64,000 bases of DNA from positions 1-64,000 of the forward strand of contig NZ_BBWK01000017.1 of the NCBI RefSeq assembly GCF_001463765.1, in the 5' to 3' direction. Source of the DNA: Aureimonas sp. AU4. GTDB taxonomy: Bacteria > Pseudomonadota > Alphaproteobacteria > Rhizobiales > Rhizobiaceae. The first letter of the stretch is position 1. Each line of letters opens with the position of its first letter. Shown here one piece after another: positions 21,700-30,491 of the stretch. The position numbers and the translations under genes were made by a program. A model generated the notes under the pieces. It ran no database searches, was not told the DNA's origin, and saw nothing but the letters and a program-made list of their open reading frames with translations.

Positions 21700-22021
21700 C
21701 GGAACGGAGCCCTTCGTAAGGTTGCCAGTTGATTTGAAGCGATCAGCAGACATGGCGCGAATGCATCATGACCTTGCGTATGGTCATGTCGACTCCCGTG
21801 CCAAGCGAACTTTCGCTTGCAAAGTCAACCATCACCTTGCAGACTGAAGTTGTTCGGGCAATTTCGCGAACTCGGGTAATGGACGAATTGCGTATCGGAG
21901 GCGCATCCTCCGGGTGGACCGTTCCAGCGGCCTGCGATGTATCGTTTCCTTTTCCTCGCATCAAGACTTGCCTGCAAGGCCCGCAGGGGCAACACGACCA
22001 AATAGGGAAAAGGGTTACGAC
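21700..22021 (+). other. long, AT-richer leader region of cspA
   Basis: No gene seen. The stretch before cspA is clearly richer in A/T than its surroundings. It can form hairpins, for example ggagg/cctcc (21897-21911) and a TTGCC...GGCAA stem (about 21967-21991). Long structured leaders that change fold with temperature are known for cspA mRNAs, so this is likely the 5' UTR; the transcription start is not identified. Confidence 0.4.
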
Positions 22022-22237
22022 ATGGCACAGACCGGAACGGTGAAGTTCTTCAACACCGAGAAGGGCTTTGGCTTCATCAAGCCGGACAATGGCGGCGCGG
22101 ACATCTTCGTCCACATCTCGGCGGTGCAGGCCTCGGGCCTGAACGGCCTGGTGGAGAACCAGAAGGTTTCGTTCGAGACCGAGCCGGACAAGCGCGGCAA
22201 GGGCCCCAAGGCCGTCAACCTCGAGACGGCGGACTGA
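22022..22237 (+). CDS. cspA: cold-shock protein, CspA family
   Basis: 71-aa OB-fold nucleic-acid chaperone that melts mRNA structure. RNP1 KGFGFI lies at 14-19 and RNP2 DIFVHI at 27-32; length and order are typical. ATG 22022 follows AAAAGGG. Alphaproteobacteria carry several Csp paralogues, so the exact one cannot be told. It is a single gene with a strong terminator. Confidence 0.95.
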   Translation: MAQTGTVKFFNTEKGFGFIKPDNGGADIFVHISAVQASGLNGLVENQKVSFETEPDKRGKGPKAVNLETAD

Positions 22238-22291
22238 GCAGCGCCCCCAAGCGGCGCGACGCTCCGAGCGTCCGACAAGACTAGATTTTCG

Positions 22292-22325
22292 GAAGGCCCG
22301 CGCCCGTTCGCGGGCCTTCTTCGTG
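22292..22325 (+). terminator. intrinsic terminator of cspA
   Basis: Perfect 11-bp stem gaaggcccgcg (22292-22302) with cgcgggccttc (22309-22319), then TTCTTCG. Confidence 0.85.
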
Positions 22326-22507
22326 TCGGATCCCGGCTCGTCCGACGGAACCCATTCGCGCTCGACAGGGTGTGCCTCGCACGAACCCGGCGCCTCGCAA
22401 CGTGCCCCCGGTCGTCCGGCGCGGGCCGATCCATCGTGGGCAGCTTAGGGTTCCCCGTCCCAGATCGGGACGAATCCGCCTGGCATGCCGCTTGCAGCCT
22501 TCCAAGG

Positions 22508-22522
22508 TTAACGGAACGTTAA
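22508..22522 (+). promoter_or_regulatory. CtrA binding site
   Basis: TTAA (22508-22511), 7 bp, TTAA (22519-22522): the full consensus of the alphaproteobacterial cell-cycle regulator CtrA. It lies inside a 7-bp inverted repeat GTTAACG/CGTTAAC and ends just before the ribosome binding site of the gene at 22538. Nothing else is seen between the cspA terminator and this site. Confidence 0.6.
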
Positions 22523-22537
22523 CTGGAGTTGCCTGCC

Positions 22538-23401
22538 ATGAGATCGATCGTGCCACTGCTTGCCATCGTCTCGCTCGCCGCCGCGCCGGCCCTCGCGCGC
22601 GATCGCTTCCTCGCCGACGGGGGCGGCATCCGGACCGAGCGCGTCGTTGGAACGCCCTTTGGTCCGGCGGTGCTCGAGATGCCGGCGCTCGGCGAAGGCC
22701 GCCCGTTCCTGGAAGACGGCGGCGGCATCCGCTTCGCGCCCGAGCTGCCCCGCCTGCCGCAAGGCGGGTCCTATGGCGGCCGGCGCGCATCCGACCACGG
22801 CTCGTCGATCACCGAGGTGCCGAACGACCGGCGCGGCGGGGCGTTCGGGCGCAACGTCTCGGTGGTCGTGATCAACGGCAACGGCGTAGCCAACGGTGCT
22901 GGCGAGGCACCGGAGCCGAGCGCGCCGGGCTATGGCGGCGCCAAGATCATCCGCGTCGCCACCGCACGCCTCGACCATCGCCCCTACGACGCGTCCGGCC
23001 TCGACATCGTGCGCTCGGGTGCGACCAAGATCATCCGCATCGCGCCTCCTGCGGGAAAGCCGATGCGGGAAGAGCCGCGCGACGAGACGCTGGAACTGGA
23101 GAACGGCGAGAACCTCGCAACGCTCGCGCCGCGCGAGCCGCCGATGCCGGCCCCCACCAAGCCGCCCCGGAATGAGACAGCGCCCCGAAACGAGGCGGCG
23201 CCCGCCGCGCCGGTCGCGCCGCCCGTCCCCGAGCCCCGCCCGGAGCCGCAGAGCGCGGCGGCAGCCGGCTCGTCCGGCTTCGAGCCCTGGACGGCGGATT
23301 GGCTGCGCGACTGCGTGAGCCGCTACCCGACCTTCGACGCCTCGCTCGGCACCTATACCGACGAGACGGGCCGCCGCCGCTTCTGCACCGGCGAGCCCTG
23401 A
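22538..23401 (+). CDS. exported protein with C-terminal BA14K-like region
   Basis: 287-aa envelope protein. Signal peptide about 1-20 (ending ALA); two short repeats (FLADGGGIR and FLEDGGGIR, about 23 and 64); two copies of the motif AKIIRVA/TKIIRIA (about 135 and 165); a long Pro/Ala/Glu-rich linker (about 190-250). A C-terminal region with two cysteines (CVSRYPTFDASLGTY...C) resembles the BA14K repeat of Brucella and other Rhizobiales. ATG 22538 has TGGAG at the right distance. The CtrA site overlapping its promoter suggests cell-cycle timing. Role unknown. Confidence 0.75.
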   Translation: MRSIVPLLAIVSLAAAPALARDRFLADGGGIRTERVVGTPFGPAVLEMPALGEGRPFLEDGGGIRFAPELPRLPQGGSYGGRRASDHGSSITEVPNDRRGGAFGRNVSVVVINGNGVANGAGEAPEPSAPGYGGAKIIRVATARLDHRPYDASGLDIVRSGATKIIRIAPPAGKPMREEPRDETLELENGENLATLAPREPPMPAPTKPPRNETAPRNEAAPAAPVAPPVPEPRPEPQSAAAAGSSGFEPWTADWLRDCVSRYPTFDASLGTYTDETGRRRFCTGEP

Positions 23402-23417
23402 TCCGCGGCGCGGCGCG

Positions 23418-24065
23418 TCAAAGCCCCTGGAGGAACGGGTTGGCGCGGCGCTCCTCGCCGATCGTTCCGCCGGGGCCGTGGCCGGGCAGGAAGGCCACGT
23501 CGTCGCCGAGCGGCAGGATGCGGTCGCGGATCGTCGCCAGAAGCATCGCGTGATCGCCGAAGGGCAGATCCGTGCGGCCGATCGAGCCCGCGAACAGGAC
23601 GTCGCCGCCGATCAGGAACCGGGCCGCGCGGTTGAAGAACACGACGTGGCCGGGCGCATGGCCCGGCGCGTGGATCACCTCGAAGCGATGGCCTGCGATC
23701 TCCAGCACCGCGCCGTCGTCGAGCCAGCGGTCGGGCACGAGGTTGCGCACGGGACCGGGCAGGCCGAACATGCGCGCCTGATCCTCCAAGCCCGACAGGA
23801 GCGACGCGTCGGAGCGCTCGGGGCCGATCACTGTAAGGCCGAGCCGCTCGCGCAACTCGTCCGCGCCGCCCGCATGGTCGATATGGCCGTGTGTGAGCCA
23901 GATGGCGCGCGGGCTCAAGCTCAGCCGCCCGATCGCCGCCTCGATCCGGTCGAGGTCGCCGCCCGGATCCACCACCACGCCCTCGCGCGTCGCCTCGTCG
24001 AAGACGAGCGAGCAGTTCTGCCCGAAGGGCGTGACCGGGACGACTTCGACGAAAAGCTGGGACAT
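23418..24065 (-). CDS. MBL-fold metallo-hydrolase (glyoxalase II-like, YcbL type)
   Basis: 215-aa cytoplasmic zinc hydrolase. The metal motif THGHIDH (about 58-64), a second His in HAPGHAPGH (about 131-139), Asp in GGDVLF and a final GHGPGG complete the metallo-beta-lactamase set. The short form without the glyoxalase II C-terminal domain matches YcbL-like thioesterases; its physiological substrate is not known. Nothing links it to ilvE downstream except proximity. Confidence 0.88.
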   Translation of the reverse strand: MSQLFVEVVPVTPFGQNCSLVFDEATREGVVVDPGGDLDRIEAAIGRLSLSPRAIWLTHGHIDHAGGADELRERLGLTVIGPERSDASLLSGLEDQARMFGLPGPVRNLVPDRWLDDGAVLEIAGHRFEVIHAPGHAPGHVVFFNRAARFLIGGDVLFAGSIGRTDLPFGDHAMLLATIRDRILPLGDDVAFLPGHGPGGTIGEERRANPFLQGL

Positions 24066-24157
24066 GGGTGCTCGGGGCCTTCGCGAACGAGGGAGAGGTC
24101 CCCTCGCCTAGCACAGTCGCAGGCCGGGCGCTTGGCGGGCCCGGCCTGCGATGCGGA

Positions 24158-25048
24158 CTACTCGGCCGCCACGCGCCGCGGCTGAACCTCGCTCGCGTAG
24201 TCGTCCACCAGCTGGCGGGTGATCGCGCCGGGCTGGAAGCGGTAGGGTCCGATCTCGGAGACCGGCGTCACCTCGGCGGCCGTGCCGCACAGGAAGCACT
24301 CCGTGAAGCCCTCCAGTTCCTCGGGCTGGATGGCGCGCACGCGCACCTCGATCCCGCGCCGGCGGGCGAGCTCGATCACCGTGCGGCGCGTGATGCCGTC
24401 GAGGAAGCAGTCCGGGTCGGGCGTGTGGAGCACGCCGTCCTGGACGAAGAAGACATTGGCGCCCGTCGCCTCGGCGACGCGCCCGCGCCAGTCCAGCATC
24501 AGGGCGTCGGCATAGCCCTTGGCCTCGGCGGCGTGCTTGGAGATGGTGCAGATCATGTAGAGCCCGCTCGCCTTGGCCTTGGAAGGGGCGGTGCGCGGGT
24601 CGGGGCGGCGGTACTCGGCCATGTCGAGGCGGATGCCGCGCATGCGCTGCTCGGGGTCGAAGTAGCTCGGCCACTGCCAGATGGCGATCGCGAGATTGAT
24701 GCGGTTGTGCTGGGCCGAGACGCCCATCGACTCCGAGCCGCGCCAGGCGACGGGGCGGACATAGGCGTCAGAAAAGCCCTGGCGCTGGAGAAGCTCGCGG
24801 CAGGCCGCGTCGATCTCGTCGGCGCTGAAGGGAATCTCGAAGCCGAGCACCCGGCCCGACGCGATCAGCCGGTCGGTATGCTCGCGCAGCTTGAAGATGG
24901 CACCGCCATAGGCGCGCTCGCCCTCGAACACGGAGCTCGCATAGTGGAGGCCGTGCGTCAGAACATGCACCTTGGCCTCGCGCCAGGGCACGAACTCGCC
25001 GTTGAACCAGATCTGGCCGTCCAGTTGATCGAAGGAGACTGCGCTCAT
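24158..25048 (-). CDS. ilvE: branched-chain amino acid aminotransferase
   Basis: 296-aa class IV PLP transaminase; last step of Leu, Ile and Val synthesis and first step of their breakdown. It shows the opening GQIWFNGEFVPW, HGLHYASSVFEGERAY, the PLP lysine region (SKAKASGLY), and the PLP-phosphate loop EATGANVFFV followed by LDGITRRTV. Full length and typical of the family. No attenuator or leader peptide is evident upstream (25049-25338), which otherwise holds only the operator-like repeat of the MarR gene. Confidence 0.95.
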   Translation of the reverse strand: MSAVSFDQLDGQIWFNGEFVPWREAKVHVLTHGLHYASSVFEGERAYGGAIFKLREHTDRLIASGRVLGFEIPFSADEIDAACRELLQRQGFSDAYVRPVAWRGSESMGVSAQHNRINLAIAIWQWPSYFDPEQRMRGIRLDMAEYRRPDPRTAPSKAKASGLYMICTISKHAAEAKGYADALMLDWRGRVAEATGANVFFVQDGVLHTPDPDCFLDGITRRTVIELARRRGIEVRVRAIQPEELEGFTECFLCGTAAEVTPVSEIGPYRFQPGAITRQLVDDYASEVQPRRVAAE

Positions 25049-25312
25049 GATGGCTTCGCGCGCCCGACTTGGCGGGCGTGTCCTCTCGGGGTCTTGAGTT
25101 GCGGTGCGCCCGCCCGGAGACGCATCATTCCTCCCGCTCGTCCGGGCACGGATGAGCCTTCGAGGGTTCGGCGGGGAGCCGAACCGGTGCGGCGGGGCGC
25201 CTCGCGCCGGGTCGCACGGGCGACCGGGGGTCCCTTAGCGGGATGCCTTGAGCCGCCGGCGGGCCGTTTCCATGTTTAAACCCGCGCCGGAGGGTGTAAC
25301 AATGGCCCCAAG

Positions 25313-25335
25313 ATACGTCAACACTACTGACCTAT
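25313..25335 (+). promoter_or_regulatory. inverted repeat overlapping the MarR gene start region
   Basis: atacgtca (25313-25320) and tgacctat (25328-25335) form an 8-bp inverted repeat with one mismatch and a 7-bp spacer, ending 3 bp before the start codon. MarR proteins commonly repress their own gene through such sites. Confidence 0.4.
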
Positions 25336-25338
25336 TTG

Positions 25339-25884
25339 ATGGACACCATCTCGGACGATCCCGCCCCCACCGCCGAGGCCGACGTGGTCCGCGACCCGCT
25401 TCCCACGCGCGGCGAGCTGGACTTTCGGCTGATCGAGCTGTTCTTCTTCGCCTATCGCGAGTTCACCGCCGATGCGGACTCGATCCTGGCGCGCTACGGC
25501 TACGGCCGGGCGCACCACCGCGTCCTCCACTTCGTGAACCGCGATCCCGGCATGACGATCGCCGACCTTCTCGACCTCCTCCAGATCACCAAGCAGTCGC
25601 TGAGCCGCGTCCTGCGCCAGCTCATCGACGAGGGCTTCATCGCCCAGGTGCAGGGTCATGACGACCGGCGCCAGCGCCGCCTCTACCCGACGCAGGCGGG
25701 CCGCGTCTTGACGCTGGAACTCTCCCGCGCGCAGGGTCGGCGCATCGACGCGGCCTTCCGGGCCGCGGCCCTCAGCGACCCGAGCCTCGTCAACGACTTC
25801 CTCCTGGAAATGGGGAGCGACCGTCGGGCGACGCGCGACTGGTTCGCCAGAAAGGGCATCGGCAAGGAGACCTCTTCGTCTTGA
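25339..25884 (+). CDS. MarR-family regulator (PetP-like)
   Basis: 181-aa winged-helix regulator; the DNA-binding part is at about 70-125 (TIADLLDLLQITKQSLSRVLRQLIDEG, then the DDRRQRRLYPT wing). No Shine-Dalgarno is visible before ATG 25339. The gene overlaps the start of an OmpR-type regulator, a MarR-response regulator pairing known as petP-petR in Rhodobacter and rhizobia. The order here is MarR, response regulator, kinase. The signal sensed is unknown. Confidence 0.85.
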   Translation: MDTISDDPAPTAEADVVRDPLPTRGELDFRLIELFFFAYREFTADADSILARYGYGRAHHRVLHFVNRDPGMTIADLLDLLQITKQSLSRVLRQLIDEGFIAQVQGHDDRRQRRLYPTQAGRVLTLELSRAQGRRIDAAFRAAALSDPSLVNDFLLEMGSDRRATRDWFARKGIGKETSSS

Positions 25885-26603
25885 GCACGACCGAACCCGT
25901 TTCGTCCTCGCCCGACGTCTCGCTGGACGACGCGCCGCATATCCTCGTCGTCGACGACGACCGGCGCATCCGCACGCTCCTGTCGCGCTTCCTGTCGGAG
26001 CGCGCCTTCCGCGTCTCCACCGCCGCCGACGCCGCCGAGGCGCGGCGCATCCTGGCGGGCCTCGAGTTCGACCTCCTGGTGGTCGACGTGATGATGCCGG
26101 GCGAGAGCGGGCTCGACCTGGTGCGCGCCCTCTCGCCGGTGCGCGACATCCCGATCCTGATGCTGACGGCGCGCGCCGAGACCGACGACCGCATCTCGGG
26201 TCTGGAGGCGGGCGCGGACGACTACCTCGCCAAGCCCTTTGATCCGCGCGAACTTCTCTTGCGCGTCAACAACATCCTGAAGCGCGGCGCCGCCCAGCCG
26301 ATCCACAAGGTCGAGAACGTGCGCTTCGGCCCGTTCTCCTTCTCGCTGGTGCGCCGCGAGCTGCGGCGCGGCGCGGAGATCATCCGCCTCACCGACCGCG
26401 AGCAGGAGATCATGACCCTCTTCGCCCACAAGGCGGGCGAGACGATCCAGCGCCAGGACCTCCTGTCCGACGAGGCGGACGTGGGCGAGCGCACCGTGGA
26501 CGTCCAGATCAACCGCCTGCGCCGCAAGATCGAGAGCGACCCGGCCAATCCGCTCTGGCTGCAGACCGTGCGCGGCATCGGCTACCGGCTGAACGTCGAC
26601 TGA
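25881..26603 (+). CDS. OmpR-family response regulator (PetR-like)
   Basis: 240-aa regulator: receiver domain (about 20-135, phospho-acceptor D69 in VVDVMMPG, acidic DDD at 25-27, K in YLAKPF) and a winged-helix DNA-binding domain (about 145-238, ending VRGIGYRLNVD). It starts at TTG 25881 with AAGGAG upstream and overlaps the MarR stop by 4 nt (TTGA). The histidine kinase 28 bp downstream is its likely partner. Confidence 0.9.
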   Translation: MSTTEPVSSSPDVSLDDAPHILVVDDDRRIRTLLSRFLSERAFRVSTAADAAEARRILAGLEFDLLVVDVMMPGESGLDLVRALSPVRDIPILMLTARAETDDRISGLEAGADDYLAKPFDPRELLLRVNNILKRGAAQPIHKVENVRFGPFSFSLVRRELRRGAEIIRLTDREQEIMTLFAHKAGETIQRQDLLSDEADVGERTVDVQINRLRRKIESDPANPLWLQTVRGIGYRLNVD

Positions 26604-26631
26604 CGGGCCGGCTGAACGGGGAGACGCAGGC

Positions 26632-28062
26632 GTGACGCTCTTGGACCGCATCCGGCCGGGAGGCGAGGCCTTCACCAGGGGCCTGCGGGGCATCCGCGCG
26701 CCCGCGCTTCCGCTCGGCCCCTTGCGCGGGCCGCTGCGCCGCCTGCGCCGCTTCTTCTCGCGCCGCACGCCCAAGGGGCTCTACGCGCGCTCGCTGATCA
26801 TCATCATCGCGCCCATGGTGCTGCTCCAGTCGGTGGTGGCCTTCGTCTTCATGGAACGCCACTGGCAGACCGTGACGCAGCGCCTCTCGACGGCCGTCGT
26901 CCAGGACATCGCGGCGGTGATCGACATCATCGACACCTATCCACAGGACGCCGACTTCGCGCAGGTCACGCGCATCGCGCGCGACGCCCTGCGCCTCAAC
27001 GTCCTGGTGCTCCCTCCCGAGCCGCTCCCGGCGCCCGCGCCCAAGCCCTTCTTCAACATCCTCGACGGCATCCTGTCCGAGGAGATCACGAGCCAGATCA
27101 ACCGGCCCTTTTGGATCGATACGGTGGGCGAGTCGCGCATCGTCGAGATCCGCATCCAGCTGCCCGACCACGTGCTGCGCGTCTTCGCGCCGCGCAACTC
27201 GGCCTACGCCTCCAACACGCACATCTTCCTGCTCTGGATGGTGGGCACCTCGCTGGTGCTCCTGCTCATCGCCATCCTCTTCCTGCGCAACCAGATCCGC
27301 CCCATCCAGAAGCTCGCCGAGGCCGCCGACGGCTTCGGGCGCGGCCAGCCCATGCCGCCGGATTTTCGCGTGCGTGGGGCGTCGGAAGTCAGACGCGCCT
27401 CGCTCGCCTTCATCCAGATGCGCGACCGCATCGAGCGCCAGATCGAGCAGCGCACGCAGATGCTGAACGGCGTCAGCCACGACCTGCGGACCGTGCTCAC
27501 GCGCTTCCGCCTGCAGCTCGCCATCATGGAGGACAACGAGGACCGGCGCGAGCTGGAGCACGACGTCGACGAGATGGGCCGGATGCTGGAGGGGTACCTC
27601 GCCTTCGCCAAGGGCGAGGCTGGCGAGGATGTCGGCGAGCTCGACCTCGAGCGCGTCTTCGCCAAGTTCGAGGCCGACGCGGCGCTGCACGGCGTCGCCA
27701 TCGAGACCGACGTCTCGGGCGACCCGAGCGTGACCGTGCGCCCGGCCGGCTTCACGCGCATCCTCAACAACCTCGTCGCCAACGCCATGCGCCACGGCTC
27801 GCACCTGCGCGTCCAGGCCCGCAAGGACGGGCGCTGGCTGACGGTGAGCGTCGAGGACGACGGGCCGGGCATTCCCGCCGAACAGCGCGAGGAGGTGTTC
27901 AAGCCCTTCGTGCGGCTGGACGAGGCGCGCAACATCGACGCCGGCGGCACAGGGCTGGGCCTTGCCATCGCACGCGACATCGCGCGCTCGCACGGCGGCG
28001 ACATCCTCCTGTCGGACTCATCCCTCGGCGGTCTGAAGGCGATGGTGCGCGTGCCGGCCTGA
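26632..28062 (+). CDS. sensor histidine kinase (EnvZ-like)
   Basis: 476-aa inner-membrane kinase. Cytoplasmic basic N-terminus, first membrane helix about 54-74, periplasmic sensor about 75-195, second helix about 198-218, HAMP about 219-272, phospho-acceptor H283 in VSHDLRT, and a catalytic domain with NNLVANAMRHG, DDGPGIP and GTGLGLAIA. It starts at GTG 26632 with GGGGAG upstream. Partner of the PetR-like regulator; the stimulus is not evident. Confidence 0.92.
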   Translation: MTLLDRIRPGGEAFTRGLRGIRAPALPLGPLRGPLRRLRRFFSRRTPKGLYARSLIIIIAPMVLLQSVVAFVFMERHWQTVTQRLSTAVVQDIAAVIDIIDTYPQDADFAQVTRIARDALRLNVLVLPPEPLPAPAPKPFFNILDGILSEEITSQINRPFWIDTVGESRIVEIRIQLPDHVLRVFAPRNSAYASNTHIFLLWMVGTSLVLLLIAILFLRNQIRPIQKLAEAADGFGRGQPMPPDFRVRGASEVRRASLAFIQMRDRIERQIEQRTQMLNGVSHDLRTVLTRFRLQLAIMEDNEDRRELEHDVDEMGRMLEGYLAFAKGEAGEDVGELDLERVFAKFEADAALHGVAIETDVSGDPSVTVRPAGFTRILNNLVANAMRHGSHLRVQARKDGRWLTVSVEDDGPGIPAEQREEVFKPFVRLDEARNIDAGGTGLGLAIARDIARSHGGDILLSDSSLGGLKAMVRVPA

Positions 28063-28077
28063 CCGGACGAGGCCGCG

Positions 28078-28419
28078 CTAGAACAGCCGGCCGCCGTTCG
28101 GCACGGGATGGCTGAGGCTTGCCAGCACGACATGGCCGTCGGCATCGGGGAAGCCCAGCGTCAGGACCTCGGAGCGCATCGGCCCGATCTGGCGCGGCGG
28201 AAAGTTGACCACCGCCATGACCTGACGGCCGACGAGCTCTTCGAGGCTGTGGCGAACCGTGATCTGCGCCGAGGATTTCCGGACGCCGATCTCGGGACCG
28301 AAGTCGATCTGGAGCCGGAAGGCGGGCTTGCGCGCTTCCGGAAAGGGCTCGGCCGAGACGATCGTGCCGACGCGGATGTCGACGCGCTCGAAGTCGGCAT
28401 AGGTGATCTCGGCGCTCAT
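28078..28419 (-). CDS. csaA: tRNA-binding domain protein CsaA
   Basis: 113-aa OB-fold protein of the CsaA/EMAP-II-like family, described as a secretion-related chaperone or tRNA-binding factor. Diagnostic segments FERVDIRVGTIVSAEPFPEA and VNFPPRQIGPMRSE are present; length is typical. Its ATG overlaps the stop of proC (ATGA), making it the last gene of the ybjN-proC-csaA unit. Cellular role in this lineage is not clear. Confidence 0.9.
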   Translation of the reverse strand: MSAEITYADFERVDIRVGTIVSAEPFPEARKPAFRLQIDFGPEIGVRKSSAQITVRHSLEELVGRQVMAVVNFPPRQIGPMRSEVLTLGFPDADGHVVLASLSHPVPNGGRLF

Positions 28420-29243
28420 CCGCGCGACAGCTCCTCGGCGCGGTCGCGGGCGGCCAGCACCGCCCGGCGCAGGAGCGGCGCGAACCCGTCGTCGGCCATC
28501 AGGATGGCGAGCGCGGCCTGCGTCGTCCCGTTGGGCGAGGTCACGTTGCGGCGAAGCTGCGCGGGCTCGTCGCCGGAGCGGATCATCAGCTCGCCCGCGC
28601 CCGCCACCGTGTGGCGCGCAAGACGCATCGCCAGCGCCGGCTCGAGACCGGCCGCGACGCCCGCCTCCGCCAGGGCCTCGGCGAGCAGGAACACATAGGC
28701 CGGGCCGCTGCCCGAGACGCCCGTCACCGCGTCGATCAGCGCCTCGCGCTCGACCCACTCCACGGGGCCGGAGCTTTCCAGAAGCGCCTGCGCCCGCGCC
28801 CGCATCTCGGCGCTCACGCGCGCGTTGGCGTAGGCACCGGTGATGCCCCGGTTCACGAGGGCCGGCGTGTTGGGCATGGCGCGCACCACGGCCCGCTCGC
28901 CGAGCGCCGCCTCGATCGAGGCAACGGTGCGACCGGCTGCGACCGAGACGATCAGCGTTTCGTCGGAAAGAAGCGGCAGGAGCGAGGGCAGCACGGTCGG
29001 CATGACCTGCGGCTTGACCGCGAGGACCGCTGTATCGGCGGACGCTTCCACCTCGGCCGGCGCGGCGGCCAGACGCACGCCGCGCGAAAAGACGTCGCGC
29101 AGGAGCGGCGCGCCGTTCGGGTCGAGAACCGTGACATGGGCGGGATCGAGACCCGCCTCCAGCCAGCCGCGCAGCATCGCGCCGCCCATGTTGCCGCCGC
29201 CGACGAGCAGAACCCGGCCGGCGGTCTCCAGCGCGCTCGCCAT
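28416..29243 (-). CDS. proC: pyrroline-5-carboxylate reductase
   Basis: 275-aa NADPH enzyme for the last step of proline synthesis. Rossmann motif GGGNMGGAM (15-23), AVKPQ (75-79), MPNTPALV (123-130), and the family signature region GSGPAYVFLLAEAL (178-191) with the later TSPNGTTQAAL. ATG 29243 overlaps the stop of the YbjN gene (TGATG), and its own stop overlaps csaA. Confidence 0.95.
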   Translation of the reverse strand: MASALETAGRVLLVGGGNMGGAMLRGWLEAGLDPAHVTVLDPNGAPLLRDVFSRGVRLAAAPAEVEASADTAVLAVKPQVMPTVLPSLLPLLSDETLIVSVAAGRTVASIEAALGERAVVRAMPNTPALVNRGITGAYANARVSAEMRARAQALLESSGPVEWVEREALIDAVTGVSGSGPAYVFLLAEALAEAGVAAGLEPALAMRLARHTVAGAGELMIRSGDEPAQLRRNVTSPNGTTQAALAILMADDGFAPLLRRAVLAARDRAEELSRG

Positions 29244-29743
29244 CAGGCGCGGCCGACCGTGTCGAACACCGCGCAGGCCATGGCGTCCGCCGCGGTCCGG
29301 TCGGCCCAGACCACGAACTGGAAGGCCTGATAGTAGCGCTCGCACGCCTCCAGCGCCATGGACAGGAGGCGCTCGGCCTGTTCCTCGGTCGCCTCGGCGC
29401 CGCCCGACAGGAGCAGCGCATGGCGGAACACGATCGCCCCTTCCGCGCCGCACAGGTCGAAATGGCCGACGAGAAGCTGCTCGTTGATGCGCGCGAGAAG
29501 CCGCAGCACCTCGACCTCGCGCCGCGCGGGCACCTTGGTCGCAAAGGCGCAGCTCAGGTGCAGCGCCTCGTGGGCCGCCATCCAGGAGAAGGCCACGGAA
29601 TAGTCCGTCCAGGCGCCGCGTACCGAGACGGCGATCTCGTCGTCGCAGGGGCGCTCGAAACTCCAGTCGCGCGTCGAGGCGAGAAGCTCCACCGTGTCCA
29701 CCGGGTGGCTGTCCCGCTCGAAGTCCAGTTGCCGCAGCTGCAT
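29243..29743 (-). CDS. YbjN domain-containing protein
   Basis: 166-aa cytoplasmic protein of the YbjN family (type III secretion chaperone-like fold). Typical pieces are WSFERPCDDEIAVSVRG (about 27-43) and RLLARINEQLLVGHFDL (about 82-98). In rhizobia it lies directly before proC, as here. Biochemical role unknown; YbjN has been tied to motility and stress in E. coli. ATG 29743 was chosen because the longer open frame is Arg-rich and unlike the family. Confidence 0.85.
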   Translation of the reverse strand: MQLRQLDFERDSHPVDTVELLASTRDWSFERPCDDEIAVSVRGAWTDYSVAFSWMAAHEALHLSCAFATKVPARREVEVLRLLARINEQLLVGHFDLCGAEGAIVFRHALLLSGGAEATEEQAERLLSMALEACERYYQAFQFVVWADRTAADAMACAVFDTVGRA

Positions 29744-30075
29744 CGTCAGTCCCCGTGCCGCACCCCGATGCGGGGACCAGCGGGCGCCGCATGCGCCCCG
29801 CCGCCGTGGAGTTCCGTTTCCTCGTCGGATCTCCTGCCGCATCGTCCGGGGGAAACGCCCGCCAGAACGAATCACCCTTCGGAATCAGTGTATCGGGACC
29901 CCGCCCGATCACCAGTGGGGAAACGGCATTTTAAGCTTTTGCGACATGGACATCCCCAGCCTCGCCGAGGGCCGGGGATGGTAAGCGACTCTCGCGCCAG
30001 AACTTTCGAGTCCGGGCCGCCTCCCCCGCCTCGGGGGAGAAACTGTGGAGAGGCTGTGGATAAGCGAAGAAGGCC
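29744..30075. other. intergenic region with a stem-loop
   Basis: No gene seen. Contains the YbjN operon promoter region and an imperfect hairpin, catcccc (29951-29957) with ggggatg (29974-29980), extended inward by a bulged GC stem. No T-run follows on either strand. Confidence 0.3.
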
Positions 30076-30351
30076 TCAGGAGGCGGGGTTCGGCGCGGTC
30101 CCGGCGAGACGCTCCTCGAGCTCGGCCACGCGCTTCTTGAGCGCCTCATTCTCGACGCGGGCGCGCGTCGCCATCTCGCGCACGATCTCGAACTCCTCGC
30201 GCTTGACGAGGTCCATCTGGTTCACGAAGCGCTCGCCCTGGGTGCGGAACATGGTCTCCACCTCCCGGCGCACGCCCTGGGCGGCGCCCGCCGCATCGGT
30301 CATCATCCGGGCGAACTCGTCCATCATGCGGTTGGGGCCTTGGGTGGTCAT
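30076..30351 (-). CDS. ubiK: ubiquinone biosynthesis accessory factor UbiK (BMFP family)
   Basis: 91-aa mostly helical protein of the YqiC/BMFP family. An N-terminal amphipathic membrane-binding helix (about 8-30) and a C-terminal coiled coil (about 55-80, ENEALKKRVAELEERLAG) form trimers. In E. coli UbiK assists aerobic ubiquinone synthesis. Family membership is clear; the role here is inferred. It is divergent from lgt. Confidence 0.85.
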   Translation of the reverse strand: MTTQGPNRMMDEFARMMTDAAGAAQGVRREVETMFRTQGERFVNQMDLVKREEFEIVREMATRARVENEALKKRVAELEERLAGTAPNPAS

Positions 30352-30491
30352 GGGAAAGCGCTCCGAGGGAAGTTCCCCCTTGAGTTAGGAGGTCGCCGGA
30401 GGCTTGGCAATGGAGCCCGCTCGCCTTGACCGCGCCGCGGGGAGCGGCCAAACCGACGGGCGAACCGCGCCGTTGCAAGGTCCCGACGCCC

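Noticed and set aside
25302-25661. Alternative reading frame starting at ATG 25302 over the MarR gene
   Set aside because: It turns into a typical Arg-rich shadow frame, while the other frame has a complete MarR winged helix.
30055-30063. Perfect DnaA box (TTATCCACA on the minus strand)
   Set aside because: A single 9-mer in 64 kb is near chance; no cluster of boxes, no AT-rich unwinding element and no dnaA/hemE context.
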